A DNA stretch of 64,000 bases from Variovorax ginsengisoli (GCF_030811835.1 NZ_JAUSRO010000007.1:1-64000), one strand, 5' to 3'; shown: positions 17,317 to 27,045, counted from the first letter of the stretch. Notes: generated by a model not told the origin, from the sequence alone. Numbers and translations are program-made.

Positions 17317-18161
17317 CACTCAAGAGTCCTTTCTGGCGGCGCTACATGCGCAACAAGGGCGCCGTGGCCGGCATGGTCGTGCTGCTGCTGGTTGCCGTCG
17401 TCGCCGTCTTCGGCCCGTGGATCGCCACCAACGATCCGTGGGGCATGGTGCAGCAGCCGTTCCTGCGACCGTGGACCGAGCCTGGCTTCGCCCTGGGCAC
17501 CGACACGTTAGGCCGTGACATCCTTTCGGGCTTGATCTACGGGGCGCGCATCTCGCTGCTGATCGGCCTCGTGTCGACCGTGGTGGCGCTGCTCATCGGC
17601 GTGACGCTCGGCGCCATCGCCGGCTACTTCGGCGGCTGGGTCGACGCGGCGCTGATGCGCTTCACCGAGATCTTCCAGGCGGTGCCGAGCTTCGCGCTGG
17701 CCATCGTGCTGGTCGCGATCTTCCAGCCGTCGGTGGGCTCCATCGTCGCGGCCATCGCCATCGTCTCGTGGCCGCCGGTGGCGCGTCTGGTGCGCAGCGA
17801 GTTCCTCACGCTGCGCCAGCGCGACTTCGTGCAAGCCGCGCTGCTGGCCGGGCAGTCGACGCCGCGCATCATCCTCACGCAGATACTGCCCAACGCCATG
17901 TCGCCCATCATCGTGATGGCTTCGCTGATGATCGCCACCGCGATCCTGCTGGAGTCGAGCCTGAGCTTCCTCGGCCTGGGCGACCCGAACCAGATGAGCT
18001 GGGGCTACATGGTCGGCTCGGCGCGCACCGTGCTGCGTCAGGCGTGGTGGATGGCGCTGTTTCCGGGCCTGGCCATCGTGCTGACGGTGCTGGCGCTCAA
18101 CCTTGTGGGCGAAGGCCTGAACGACGGCCTCAACCAACGCCTCGACGGGAGAACGAAATGA
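17313..18161 (+). CDS. ABC transporter permease, DppC-like
   Basis: The 282-residue protein is the DppC-type partner: a short N-terminal helix (GAVAGMVVLLLVAVVAVFGPWIA), the motif GTDTLGRDILSGLIYGARISL and five core helices. The EAA loop reads FVQAALLAGQSTPRIILTQILPNAMSPI. Its last part contains LESSLSFLGLGDPNQMSWGYM, typical of this subfamily. It overlaps its permease partner by 4 nt upstream and the ATPase gene by 4 nt downstream. Confidence 0.92.
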   Translation: MTLKSPFWRRYMRNKGAVAGMVVLLLVAVVAVFGPWIATNDPWGMVQQPFLRPWTEPGFALGTDTLGRDILSGLIYGARISLLIGLVSTVVALLIGVTLGAIAGYFGGWVDAALMRFTEIFQAVPSFALAIVLVAIFQPSVGSIVAAIAIVSWPPVARLVRSEFLTLRQRDFVQAALLAGQSTPRIILTQILPNAMSPIIVMASLMIATAILLESSLSFLGLGDPNQMSWGYMVGSARTVLRQAWWMALFPGLAIVLTVLALNLVGEGLNDGLNQRLDGRTK

Positions 18162-19807
18162 GCGTCACCGCCATCAAGCCCGTGCAGCCGGTGCTGGAGG
18201 TCGTCGACCTCAGCATCTGCCTGCCGTCCGGCGCGGACCGCGCGCTGGCCGTCGAAGGCGCATCGCTGTCGGTGCTGCCGGGGCAGACGCTGTGCGTCGT
18301 CGGCGAATCCGGCTCGGGCAAGTCGATGATCGCCAATTCGGTGATGGGCCTGCTGCCGCAGCCGCACGTGCGGCCGGTCGGCGGCAAGATCCTCTTCGAA
18401 GGCATCGACCTGCTCACGTTGACCGAGCCGCAGATGCGCGAACTGCGCGGCCGCCGCATCGGCATGGTGTTCCAGGAGCCGATGACCGCGCTGAACCCGG
18501 TGATGCGCATCGGCGAGCAGATCGGCGAGGTGTTCGACGCGCACATGAATGTGCCGGCCGACGAGAAGCGCAAGCGCATCCTCGCCGCGCTGGCCGACGT
18601 CGGCCTGCCCGAGCCCGAACTGTTGATCGACGCCTATCCCTTCCGCCTGTCGGGCGGCCAGCGCCAGCGCGTGATGATTGCCTGCGCGCTCATCCTCGAG
18701 CCGGTGCTCCTGATCTGCGACGAGCCGACCACCGCGCTCGACGTGACCACGCAGGCGCAGATCTTGAAGCTGGTGCGCGAGCTGCAGCAGCGCCGCGGCA
18801 CCGCGGTGCTCTTCATCACGCACGACTTCGGCGTGGTCTCCGAGATCGCCGATCAGGTCGTCGTGATGCAGACCGGCAAGGTGGTCGAGGCCGGCCCGGC
18901 GCACGACGTGCTGCAGGCGCCGCAGCATCCGTACACGCGCAAGCTGATCGATGCCATTCCCACCGGCACCGCCACGCGCGGCCCGTCGACCAGCGACGCC
19001 CCCTACGTGCTGCAGGTGCAGGACCTGTGCAAGACCTACCGCTCGGGCAACGGGCTGTTCAAGCGCGGCCGCGCGGTGCAGGCTGCCAAGGACATCAGCT
19101 TCGACCTGCGCCGTGGCGAGACGCTTGGCGTGGTCGGCGAATCCGGCTCGGGCAAGTCGAGCGTGGGCCGCTGCCTGGTGGGGCTTGCACCCTTCGACAG
19201 CGGGCGCATTCTCTTCAACGGGCGCAATCTCTCGCAGGGCGGCAACTTCCGCGCTGCGGCAGAAGGCAAGATCCAGATGGTCTTCCAGGACCCGTACGCA
19301 TCGCTCAACCCGCGCCACCGCGTGGGCGCGGCCATCGCGGGCGGCCCGATCGCGCAAGGCGTGGGCAAGTCCGAGGCGATGGCGCGCACGATGGCGCTGC
19401 TCAAGCTCGTCGGCCTGGGCGCTGACGCGGCCGACCGCTACCCGCACGAGTTCTCGGGTGGCCAGCGCCAGCGCATCGGCATCGCCCGCGCACTGGCCAT
19501 GCAGCCTTCACTGCTGGTGGCCGACGAGCCGGTGTCCGCACTCGACGTGTCGGTGCAGGCGCAGGTGCTCGAACTCTTTGCGCAGGTGCGCGAGGAATTT
19601 CAGCTCGCCATGGTCTTCATCACGCACGACCTGCGCGTGGCCGGGCAGATGTGTGACCACATCGCCGTCATGCAGCGCGGTGTGGTGGTCGAATACGGGG
19701 AGACGGCCAAGGTGCTGGGCGACCCGCAGCACGCGTACACGCGCAAGCTGATCGAGGCCGTGCCGCGGCTGTCGTCGCCGGCTGAACCGGCCGCCCTGGT
19801 GGCCTGA
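18158..19807 (+). CDS. Fused double ABC ATPase, DppD-DppF-like
   Basis: The 549-residue protein contains two complete nucleotide-binding domains. The first (about 10-270) has Walker A GESGSGKSMIAN, signature LSGGQRQRV and Walker B LLICDEPTTALD; the second (about 285-540) has GESGSGKSSVGR, FSGGQRQRIGIARAL and LLVADEPVSALD. Each ends in the oligopeptide-transporter C-terminal segment with PYTRKLIDAIP or AYTRKLIEAVP. The fusion replaces the separate DppD and DppF subunits and powers the importer. The ATG at 18158 overlaps the permease stop. Confidence 0.93.
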   Translation: MSVTAIKPVQPVLEVVDLSICLPSGADRALAVEGASLSVLPGQTLCVVGESGSGKSMIANSVMGLLPQPHVRPVGGKILFEGIDLLTLTEPQMRELRGRRIGMVFQEPMTALNPVMRIGEQIGEVFDAHMNVPADEKRKRILAALADVGLPEPELLIDAYPFRLSGGQRQRVMIACALILEPVLLICDEPTTALDVTTQAQILKLVRELQQRRGTAVLFITHDFGVVSEIADQVVVMQTGKVVEAGPAHDVLQAPQHPYTRKLIDAIPTGTATRGPSTSDAPYVLQVQDLCKTYRSGNGLFKRGRAVQAAKDISFDLRRGETLGVVGESGSGKSSVGRCLVGLAPFDSGRILFNGRNLSQGGNFRAAAEGKIQMVFQDPYASLNPRHRVGAAIAGGPIAQGVGKSEAMARTMALLKLVGLGADAADRYPHEFSGGQRQRIGIARALAMQPSLLVADEPVSALDVSVQAQVLELFAQVREEFQLAMVFITHDLRVAGQMCDHIAVMQRGVVVEYGETAKVLGDPQHAYTRKLIEAVPRLSSPAEPAALVA

Positions 19808-19849
19808 GCCGAATCCATCGAAGACCCCTCAACCTCGAAGAACCTGAAG

Positions 19850-20797
19850 ATGAAGAAGCCCCCTGTCGTCGCGCTGCTGAGTTCGGCGATCTCCGTGCAG
19901 TACCTGGCCGACGCTTTCGAGACGGCGCAGCCGGGCATCGACGTGCGCATGGGCGACGACCTCGGCCCGCTGGAGGACATCGACGTCGCCGTCTGCTGGT
20001 TCCCGCCGCACGGCCGGCTCGCGCAGTTCCCGAACCTGCAGCTGGTGCAGTCGCTGGCCGCCGGCGTCGACCACATCCTGGCCGACCCTGCGCTGCCGCG
20101 CCACCTGCCGCTGTGCCGCATCGTCGACGACACGATGGCCGCCGGCATGAAGGCCTATGTGAGCTGGGCCGTGGTGCAGCATCACCGCGGCATGAAGGCG
20201 TATGTCGCCAGTTCCGACGCCGCGAAGTGGGAAGAGCAGCCGGTGGTTTCGCCGCGCCGGCACCGCGTGGGCATCGCCGGCCTGGGCACGCTGGGCCTGG
20301 CCTGCGCCGACGCGCTTGCGACCATCGGCTACCAGGTGCGCGGCTGGAGCCGCAGCGCAAAGAGCGACCTGCCCGCCGGCGTGACCGGCTTCCACGGCGC
20401 CGACCAGCTCGATGAATTCCTGTCGGGCTGCGACACGCTGGTGTGCCTGCTGCCATTGACGCCGCAGACGCAGGGCTTTCTCAACGCCGACCTGTTCGCG
20501 AAACTACCGCGCGGCGCGCACCTGATCAACGTCGGCCGCGGCGACCATCTGGTCGAGGCCGACCTGCTGCCCGCGCTGGCCAGCGGCCAGCTGTCGGCCG
20601 CCACGCTCGACGCGTTCTCGGTCGAACCGCTGCCCAAGGACCACCCGTTCTGGGGCCACCCGAACATCCTCGTCACGCCGCACATCGCGACGCGCACCGA
20701 CCGTCTCGTCATCGCCCAGCAGACGCTCGCCAACCTGGCGGTCCTCCGCGCAGGCCAACATCCGCTCAACCAGATCGACCTCGAACGCGGCTACTGA
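19850..20797 (+). CDS. D-2-hydroxyacid dehydrogenase, glyoxylate/hydroxypyruvate reductase A-like
   Basis: This 315-residue enzyme has the D-isomer 2-hydroxyacid dehydrogenase layout. An NAD(P)-binding core has GIAGLGTLGLACADAL and the following RGWSRSAKS, whose Arg/Ser-rich turn suits NADPH. The catalytic Arg lies in LINVGRGDHLVEADLL, a Glu in LDAFSVEPLPKDHPFW and the catalytic His in LVTPHIATRTDR. GhrA-type enzymes reduce glyoxylate, hydroxypyruvate and other 2-oxoacids. It follows the importer by 42 nt. In this locus it could reduce a 2-oxoacid produced by transamination (inference). Confidence 0.85.
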   Translation: MKKPPVVALLSSAISVQYLADAFETAQPGIDVRMGDDLGPLEDIDVAVCWFPPHGRLAQFPNLQLVQSLAAGVDHILADPALPRHLPLCRIVDDTMAAGMKAYVSWAVVQHHRGMKAYVASSDAAKWEEQPVVSPRRHRVGIAGLGTLGLACADALATIGYQVRGWSRSAKSDLPAGVTGFHGADQLDEFLSGCDTLVCLLPLTPQTQGFLNADLFAKLPRGAHLINVGRGDHLVEADLLPALASGQLSAATLDAFSVEPLPKDHPFWGHPNILVTPHIATRTDRLVIAQQTLANLAVLRAGQHPLNQIDLERGY

Positions 20798-20831
20798 GCC
20801 ACTGCCTGGCCGATCGCACCCGGAGACTTCC

Positions 20832-22214
20832 ATGAACGCCATCCCGCAAGCAGCCACCCACGCCGAGAATGCCGCGCACGACGTCGCGTCGCACCTGCAC
20901 CCCTTCACCAACCTGGCGACGCACCCGCAGGTCGGCCCGCTGGTCATCACGCGCGGCGACGGCATCTTCGTGGAAGACGACCAGGGCCGCCGCTACCTGG
21001 AGGCGATGTCGGGCCTGTGGTGCGCGTCGCTGGGCTTCAGCAATGCGCGCCTGGCCAAGGCCGGCAGCGATGCACTGCACGGGCTGCCGTACTACCACAC
21101 GTTCAACGGCCGCTCGAACCCGGCCGCCATCGCGCTGGCCGACAAGCTGATCGCGCTGGCCCCGGTGCCGATGTCGAAGGTGTTTTTCGCCAACAGCGGC
21201 TCCGAGGCCAACGACTCGGCCGTCAAGCTGGTCTGGTACTACCACAACGCCATCGGCAAGCCGGCCAAGAAGAAGATCATCGCGCGCAAGAACGCGTACC
21301 ACGGCGTCACCGTCGCGGCCGCGAGCCTGAGCGGCCTGGTGCCGAACCACCGTGACTTCGACCTGCCGATCGACCGCATCCTGCATGTCGACTGCCCGCA
21401 CCACTTCCGCTATGCCGAACCGGGCGAGACCGAGGAAGACTTCGCGAGCCGCCTGGCCGACAACCTCGAGAAGCGCATCCTCGAAGAAGGCCCCGACACC
21501 GTGGGCGCCTTCATCGCCGAGCCGGTGATGGGCGCGGGCGGCGTGCTGGTGCCGCCGGCCACCTACTTCGAGAAGGTGCAGAAGGTGCTCGCGAAGTACG
21601 ACGTGCTGCTGATCGCCGACGAGGTGATCTGCGGCTACGGCCGCACCGGCGAGATGTTCGGCTCGACCACCTTCGGGCTGAAGCCTGACATCCTGACGAG
21701 CGCCAAGGCGCTGTCGTCGGGCTATGTGCCGATCTCGGCCGTGATGGTCAACGAGAAGGTGCATGCCGCCATTGCCGCCAACAGCGGGAAGATCGGCACC
21801 TTCGGCCACGGCTTCACCTACTCGGGCCACCCGGTCGCCTGCGCCATCGCGCTGGAAACGCTCAAGGTCTACGAGGACGAGAACATCCTCGCGCACGTGA
21901 AGTCGCTGGTGCCGCAGTTCCAGAAGGCACTGCACGGCTACGAAGGCCGCAAGTACGTTGGCGAGGTGCGCGGCGTGGGCCTGATCGCCGCCATCGAGCT
22001 GTACGCGGACCCGGCCCAGCGCGTGTCCTTCGACCCCGCGAAGAAGGCCGGCGCACGGCTGGCCGAGCTGGCGCTGGCGCAGGGCCTGATCGTGCGCGCC
22101 ATGGGCGACGCCATCGCCTTCTGCCCGGCGCTCATCACCACCGCCGCCGAGATGGACGAACTCTTCGTGCGCTTCGAGCGCGCCATGACCATCTTCGAGG
22201 AGACCTTCGCATGA
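20832..22214 (+). CDS. Class III PLP aminotransferase, polyamine/omega-amino acid type (SpuC-like)
   Basis: The 460-residue protein is a fold-type I PLP enzyme. It shows LHPFTNL and MSGLWCASLGF near the substrate channel, NSGSEANDSAVKLVWYYHN at the phosphate loop, AYHGVTVAAASLSG, DEVICGYGRTGEMFG with the PLP-binding Asp, and the Schiff-base lysine in TSAKALSSGYVPI. The pattern matches putrescine-pyruvate and beta-alanine-pyruvate aminotransferases. It has a 4-nt overlap with the following deacetylase gene, a strong hint that the deacetylase makes its free-amine substrate. Confidence 0.87.
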   Translation: MNAIPQAATHAENAAHDVASHLHPFTNLATHPQVGPLVITRGDGIFVEDDQGRRYLEAMSGLWCASLGFSNARLAKAGSDALHGLPYYHTFNGRSNPAAIALADKLIALAPVPMSKVFFANSGSEANDSAVKLVWYYHNAIGKPAKKKIIARKNAYHGVTVAAASLSGLVPNHRDFDLPIDRILHVDCPHHFRYAEPGETEEDFASRLADNLEKRILEEGPDTVGAFIAEPVMGAGGVLVPPATYFEKVQKVLAKYDVLLIADEVICGYGRTGEMFGSTTFGLKPDILTSAKALSSGYVPISAVMVNEKVHAAIAANSGKIGTFGHGFTYSGHPVACAIALETLKVYEDENILAHVKSLVPQFQKALHGYEGRKYVGEVRGVGLIAAIELYADPAQRVSFDPAKKAGARLAELALAQGLIVRAMGDAIAFCPALITTAAEMDELFVRFERAMTIFEETFA

Positions 22215-23269
22215 AGGCCTTCTTCACCGACGACCAGTTGCTGCATGACCCGCAGCAGTACATGCGCGTCGGCCGCATCTGCAAGCCGACGGACCTGCCC
22301 AGCCGTGCGCATGCGCTGCGTGATGCGCTCGCGGGCCGCGGCATCGCGCTGGCATCGCCACCGGACGTCGGCCGTGCGCCGCTCGAAGCGGTGCACAGCA
22401 CGGATTACCTCGACTACCTCGAGACCGCCTATGCGCAGTGGCGCGAGCTGAAGGTCTTCGGCCTGGAACCGGGCATCGAGGTGCTGCCGAATCTTTCGCC
22501 GTACTACAACGGCGCGCCCGGTGTGGACCGCGCGCCGTGCCCGTCACCCTCGCTCATCGCGCGCACCGGCTACTACATCAGCGATCTGTCGTGCCCGCTC
22601 GGGCCGCACACCTGGCGCTCGATCCTGCGCTCGGCGCACACGGCGGTGGCCGCTGCCGATGCGGTGCTGGCCGGCGACGACGTGGCCTACGCGCTGTGCC
22701 GCCCCTCGGGCCACCACGCGCACCGCGACCGCGCGGGCGGCTTCTGCTACATCAACAACAGCGCCATCGCGGCGCAGCGCCTGCGCCAGCAGCATGGACG
22801 CGTGGCGGTGTTCGACGTCGACGCCCACCACGGCGACGGCACGCAGAACATCTTCTATGCGCGCGGCGACGTGCTCACCGTGTCGACGCATGCGGACCCG
22901 AGCGGCTACTACCCGTTCTACACAGGCTACGACCACGAGCGCGGTGTCGGCGAAGGCGAGGGCTTCAACCTCAACCTGCCGCTGGCGCACGGCACGGGCA
23001 ACGATGAGTTCCTCGACGCAGTCGACCGCGGTGTGGCAGCGGTGCGCGCGTTCGCGCCCGGCGCGCTGGTGCTGCCGCTGGGCTTCGACACCTACAAGGA
23101 CGACCCGATCAGCGTGCTGAAGCTCGACCTCGACGCCTACCGCGCGCTCGGCGAGCGCATCGGCGCGCTGCAGCTGCCGACCGTGGTGGTGCAGGAAGGC
23201 GGCTACATGGTCGAGGCCATCGGCCCCGCGCTCGACCAGTTCGTGCAGGGCTTCCTGTCCACCCGATGA
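22211..23269 (+). CDS. Acetylpolyamine amidohydrolase-like deacetylase (HDAC superfamily), copy 1
   Basis: This 352-residue protein follows the bacterial acetylpolyamine amidohydrolase pattern. The metal and charge-relay motifs are CRPSGHHAHRDRAGGFCYINNSAIAA, FDVDAHHGDGTQNIFY (Asp and His zinc ligands), LGFDTYKDDPISV (Asp ligand) and the transition-state Tyr in VQEGGYMVEAIG. Family members use zinc to remove acetyl groups from N-acetylated polyamines or related amines rather than from histones. It starts inside the end of the aminotransferase gene and is followed by an EamA transporter. A second copy at 24945 is clearly diverged, so the two may differ in substrate. Confidence 0.87.
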   Translation: MKAFFTDDQLLHDPQQYMRVGRICKPTDLPSRAHALRDALAGRGIALASPPDVGRAPLEAVHSTDYLDYLETAYAQWRELKVFGLEPGIEVLPNLSPYYNGAPGVDRAPCPSPSLIARTGYYISDLSCPLGPHTWRSILRSAHTAVAAADAVLAGDDVAYALCRPSGHHAHRDRAGGFCYINNSAIAAQRLRQQHGRVAVFDVDAHHGDGTQNIFYARGDVLTVSTHADPSGYYPFYTGYDHERGVGEGEGFNLNLPLAHGTGNDEFLDAVDRGVAAVRAFAPGALVLPLGFDTYKDDPISVLKLDLDAYRALGERIGALQLPTVVVQEGGYMVEAIGPALDQFVQGFLSTR

Positions 23270-23279
23270 ACGCCGAACG

Positions 23280-24200
23280 ATGAGCGCCGCCATCGCCTCG
23301 TTGCGCCCGCCGGGCTCCCGAAGCGCGGGCGTCGCGATCTTCTTCTGCGCGCTGGTGGCCTTCGCCTCGTACGACGCGTTCTGCAAGTACATGCTGCAGT
23401 TCTACCCGGCGCCCTTCGTCAACGTGATGCGTTACTTCGCGGTCATCGGCATCGCCTTCGCGATGCTGCTGCACCACGGCGACCTGCGCATCTGGCGCGC
23501 ACCGCAGAAGCCACTGCTGCTGTTGCGCGGCGTGATGCTGGCGACGGTGGCCACCTGCTTCATGACGGCGCTGCTGTGGATGCCGCTGGCCGAGGCCACC
23601 GCCATCTACTTCACCGCGCCGCTGCTCATGGTCGCGCTGTCGCCGTGGCTGCTGGGCGAGACGGTGCGGCGCAGCCGCTGGATCGCGGTGACGGTCGGCT
23701 TCGGCGGCATGCTGCTCATCGTGCGGCCGGGCGGCAACCTGCCGCTGCTGGGCACGGTGCTGATGGCCGTGTCGGCCGTCTGCTACGCGATCTTCCAGTT
23801 GCTCACGCGGCGCCTCGCGGGCCACGTGGCGAGCCCCGTGCAGTACGCCTACACCGCCATCGTCTGCCTGGTCGTCACGGCCATCCCCGCACCCTTCTTC
23901 TGGCCAGCGCAGCACGTGCCCGTCGGCGACGTCTTGCTGCTGTTGGCCGGCGGCGCCTGCAGCGGCGCGGCGCAATGGCTGCTGCTGGCCGCGTTCTCGC
24001 GCGTGGAGGCGTCGACGCTCGCGCCCCTCAACTACTTCCAGCTGCTGCTGGCGGTGGGCTTCAGCACGGTCTGGTTCCACAGGCCGCCAGACCCGATCGC
24101 CATCGCGGGCATCGCGTTGATCATGGCCGCCGGCATCTACCTGGCACGCGCCCGCACCGCACCTCGACAATCGGCCGCCCGCGCAGCAGCACACCAATGA
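23280..24200 (+). CDS. EamA/DMT-family transporter
   Basis: The 306-residue protein has ten hydrophobic segments in two EamA repeats, with conserved features such as MTALLWMPLAEATAIYFTAPLLMVALS and LAPLNYFQLLLAVGFSTVWF. DMT transporters of this kind export amino acids or metabolites or act as permeases of unknown direction. It lies 10 nt downstream of the first deacetylase and just before the GntR regulator, so it belongs to the amine locus. Confidence 0.86.
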   Translation: MSAAIASLRPPGSRSAGVAIFFCALVAFASYDAFCKYMLQFYPAPFVNVMRYFAVIGIAFAMLLHHGDLRIWRAPQKPLLLLRGVMLATVATCFMTALLWMPLAEATAIYFTAPLLMVALSPWLLGETVRRSRWIAVTVGFGGMLLIVRPGGNLPLLGTVLMAVSAVCYAIFQLLTRRLAGHVASPVQYAYTAIVCLVVTAIPAPFFWPAQHVPVGDVLLLLAGGACSGAAQWLLLAAFSRVEASTLAPLNYFQLLLAVGFSTVWFHRPPDPIAIAGIALIMAAGIYLARARTAPRQSAARAAAHQ

Positions 24201-24213
24201 AGAGACAACATCC

Positions 24214-24948
24214 ATGGCCAATCCAACCACCGACACCGCACTGTTCGAATCCGTAGAGACACCCGACCTCGTCGACCTGGTCGAAGCGCAGCTCACGCGT
24301 GCCATCGTCGACGGAAAGCTGCCGCCGGGCAGCCGCATCGTGGAGGCCGACATCGCGCGCCGCATGGGCATCAGCCGGGCGCCGGTGCGTGAAGCGGCGC
24401 GTCGGCTGGAGCGCCAGGGCGTACTGGTCGCGCGTCCGCGCCACGGCTTTGCGGTGCGGACCATCAGCGTGCAGGAGATCGACGATCTGTACGAAGTGCG
24501 CATCAGCATCGAGCTGACCAGCATCGAGCTGGCCTGCCGCAAGGCCGACGACGCCGGCCTGGCTCGCGTGAAGGCGCTGTTCGACACCATGGTGCGGCCT
24601 TCGCCCGCAACGCCGCAGGACGAACGCATTGCCACCGACCTGGCACTGCACACGCTCATCTGCGAACTGGGCGGCAACGCGCGCCTGCTGCGCATCTTCA
24701 TGGACACGCAGATGGAGCTGCGCATGATCATCGCGCTGATCAATGCGGTCGACGATTCGGCCGCCGTGGCCGCCACGCATGGCGTGATCGTCGACGCACT
24801 GCTGCGCCGCGACACGTTGGCCGCCCAGAAGGCCATGCGCATCCACCTCGAATACGCCTGGGAGCATGTGCGCGCGCTGTTCGTCGAGCAGCACGGCGAT
24901 GCCCCACTCCAGCCGCGCCGCCGCATCGAACTCGGAGCCATTGCATGA
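24214..24948 (+). CDS. GntR-family regulator (FCD type) within the amine locus
   Basis: The 244-residue protein has an N-terminal winged helix (LTRAIVDGKLPPGSRIVEADIARRMGISRAPVREAARRLERQGVL) and a C-terminal FCD all-helical ligand domain with DDLYEVRISIELTSIELA and the metal-coordinating His region near DLALHTLICELGGN. FCD regulators are usually repressors relieved by an organic acid. It sits in the middle of the operon, overlapping the next deacetylase by 4 nt. Autoregulation and control of the flanking genes are likely (inference). Confidence 0.87.
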   Translation: MANPTTDTALFESVETPDLVDLVEAQLTRAIVDGKLPPGSRIVEADIARRMGISRAPVREAARRLERQGVLVARPRHGFAVRTISVQEIDDLYEVRISIELTSIELACRKADDAGLARVKALFDTMVRPSPATPQDERIATDLALHTLICELGGNARLLRIFMDTQMELRMIIALINAVDDSAAVAATHGVIVDALLRRDTLAAQKAMRIHLEYAWEHVRALFVEQHGDAPLQPRRRIELGAIA

Positions 24949-25973
24949 AAGTCGTCTACACCGACACCCACAAAGACCACGACCCGCAACTCTTCATGGT
25001 GCGCGGCAAGTTGAAGCGCAGCAACGAGCAGCCCGAGCGCGCCTTCCGCCTGCTGAAGGCGGTGCAGGCCGAGGGCCACGAAGTCATCGGTGCCCAAGAC
25101 TTCGGCCCCGCACCGCGCGCGGCCATCCACACGCCCGAGTACCTGCGCTTTCTCGAGACGGCCCATGCACGCTGGCAGCTGCTGGACGACCCGTCGGACG
25201 AGGTCATGCCCAACATCCACCCCTTCCCAGGCCAACCCTGCACCTACCCCGAGAGCGTGGTCGGCCAGGCTGGGTTCCACATGGGCGACGCTGCCTGCTC
25301 GATCGGCGCGCACACCTGGGCCGCGGCCATCGCGTCGGCGAACATGGCGACGCACGCGGCGCGACTGGTGCTCGACGGCGAACGCGCCGCCTACGCGCTG
25401 TGCCGCCCACCGGGCCACCACGCCTACGTCGACCGGGCCAACGGCTTCTGCTATCTCAACAACGTGGCCATCGCCGCGCAGTACCTGCGCCGGGTCCACG
25501 ATCGCGTGGCGATCCTCGACATCGACGTGCACCACGGCAACGGCACGCAGGGCATCTTCTACCGGCGCAGCGACGTGCTGACCATTTCGCTGCACGGCGA
25601 CCCGCGCAATTTCACGCCTTTCTTCACCGGCCATGCGCACGAGCGTGGCGAGGGCGAAGGCCTGGGCTACAACATCAACAAGCCGCTGGCGCTGGGCACC
25701 GACATCGACGGCTACCTGCCCGCGCTGCGCGACGCCTGCGACAGCATCCGCGCCTTCGCGCCGGGGGCGTTGGTGGTCGCGCTCGGGCTCGACGTGCATG
25801 AGAAGGACCCGTACAAGGGCATGAAGATCACCACGCCCGGCTTTGCCGTGCTGCTGGCCGAGATCGCGCGCCTGGGCCTGCCGACGGTGCTGGTGCAGGA
25901 GGGCGGCTACCTGTCGGACGACCTCGGCCCGAACATCGCGAGCGCGTTGCGCGGGTTCGAGAGCGTTGCATGA
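24945..25973 (+). CDS. Acetylpolyamine amidohydrolase-like deacetylase (HDAC superfamily), copy 2
   Basis: This 342-residue protein has all HDAC-superfamily zinc-site motifs: CRPPGHHAYVDRANGFCYLNNVAIAA, LDIDVHHGNGTQGIFY, LGLDVHEKDPYKGM and the Tyr in VQEGGYLSDDLG. It is related to copy 1 (22211-23269) but differs through most of its length; the loop with FFTGHAHERGEGEGLGYN replaces the corresponding loop of copy 1. Its length equals that of known acetylpolyamine amidohydrolases. It overlaps the regulator upstream and the kinase downstream by 4 nt each, so its product is likely a substrate for the kinase/phospho-lyase pair (inference). Confidence 0.87.
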   Translation: MKVVYTDTHKDHDPQLFMVRGKLKRSNEQPERAFRLLKAVQAEGHEVIGAQDFGPAPRAAIHTPEYLRFLETAHARWQLLDDPSDEVMPNIHPFPGQPCTYPESVVGQAGFHMGDAACSIGAHTWAAAIASANMATHAARLVLDGERAAYALCRPPGHHAYVDRANGFCYLNNVAIAAQYLRRVHDRVAILDIDVHHGNGTQGIFYRRSDVLTISLHGDPRNFTPFFTGHAHERGEGEGLGYNINKPLALGTDIDGYLPALRDACDSIRAFAPGALVVALGLDVHEKDPYKGMKITTPGFAVLLAEIARLGLPTVLVQEGGYLSDDLGPNIASALRGFESVA

Positions 25974-27031
25974 GCGCTGAGTTCGACGACGCACAGGTGC
26001 TGAGCGAGGGCTCGCCCGAACTCGATGACGCCTGGGTCCACGCGCTCGCGCAGGAACGCTGGGGCATCGCGGGCGAGATGAAGCCGCTGACCGGCGAGCG
26101 CGATCGCAACTACCGGCTGGCGCGCGCATCGGACGGCGCACGCTTCATGCTGAAGATCTCGCACCCGGCAGAGACCCCGCTGGTCGCCGACTTCCAGACG
26201 CAGGCCTTGCTGCATCTCGCGAAGGCCGACCCGACGCTGCCGGTGCAGCGCATCGTGCCGGCGCTGGACGGCGCGCCGTCGATCGTGGTCGACCCGGGCG
26301 ATGGCTTGCCGCGGGTTGCGCGCGTCTTCACCTACCTGCCCGGCCTGCCGCTGCCCGACGCACCGCGCACGCCGCTGCAGCAGCAGAACCTGGCGCGCAT
26401 GCTGGCGCGGCTCGACGTGGCGCTGGCCGGCTTCGACCATCCCGCCGGCGACCTGCCGCTGCCCTGGGACCTGCAGCGCGCCGAGAGCGTGCGCGGCCTG
26501 CTCGCGCACATCGCCGATGCCGACCGGCGCGCGCTCGCCACGGCGGCGCTCGACCGCTTCGAGCACACGGCGCAGCCGATGTTGCGCACGCTGCCCGCGC
26601 AGCCGATCCACAACGACTTCAATATCTACAACGTGCTGGTCGACCCGCACGACACCGACCGCATCGCAGCTATCCTCGACTTCGGCGACATGGTGCGCGC
26701 GCCCTGCATCGACGACCTGGCCGTGGCCGCGGCCTACCAGATCGGCACCGACGACGATCCGCTTGGGCCCTTCGCCCACATCGTGCCCTTCGTCGCCGCG
26801 TACCACGCCGTGCGGCCGCTGTCGGCGACCGAACTCGACCTGCTCTTCACGCTGATCACCGCCCGGCTGGTGATGGTGGTCGCCATCAGCGGCTGGCGCG
26901 CCGCGCGCTACCCGGAGAACGCGGCCTACCTGCTGCGCAACAACCCGCTGTCGTGGGCACGGCTGCAGGCCTGCGAGCGCGTCGGCCACGCCGCGGCCAC
27001 GTCAGCCTTCCGCAGCGCCTGCGGACTCTGA
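25970..27031 (+). CDS. APH-fold kinase, hydroxylysine-kinase-like
   Basis: The 353-residue protein has an aminoglycoside-phosphotransferase fold: a Lys-containing strand FMLKISHPAE, catalytic loop IHNDFNIYNVLVD (HxDxxxxN) and metal loop ILDFGDM. The segment VARVFTYLPGLPLPDAP and the spacing strongly resemble hydroxylysine kinase (HYKK/AGPHD1) rather than drug-resistance kinases. It overlaps the deacetylase by 4 nt and is followed 14 nt later by an AGXT2L-like phospho-lyase, the same two-step logic as human hydroxylysine or phosphoethanolamine breakdown. The likely substrate is a vicinal amino alcohol such as hydroxylysine (inference). Confidence 0.8.
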   Translation: MSAEFDDAQVLSEGSPELDDAWVHALAQERWGIAGEMKPLTGERDRNYRLARASDGARFMLKISHPAETPLVADFQTQALLHLAKADPTLPVQRIVPALDGAPSIVVDPGDGLPRVARVFTYLPGLPLPDAPRTPLQQQNLARMLARLDVALAGFDHPAGDLPLPWDLQRAESVRGLLAHIADADRRALATAALDRFEHTAQPMLRTLPAQPIHNDFNIYNVLVDPHDTDRIAAILDFGDMVRAPCIDDLAVAAAYQIGTDDDPLGPFAHIVPFVAAYHAVRPLSATELDLLFTLITARLVMVVAISGWRAARYPENAAYLLRNNPLSWARLQACERVGHAAATSAFRSACGL

Positions 27032-27045
27032 AGCGAAAGCACCCC

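Noticed and set aside
24945..25973. Reading the two HDAC-superfamily genes as histone deacetylases linked to the SET/SWIB genes
   Set aside because: Their closest pattern is acetylpolyamine amidohydrolase, and they sit in a catabolic operon about 30 kb away, so a joint chromatin role is not supported.
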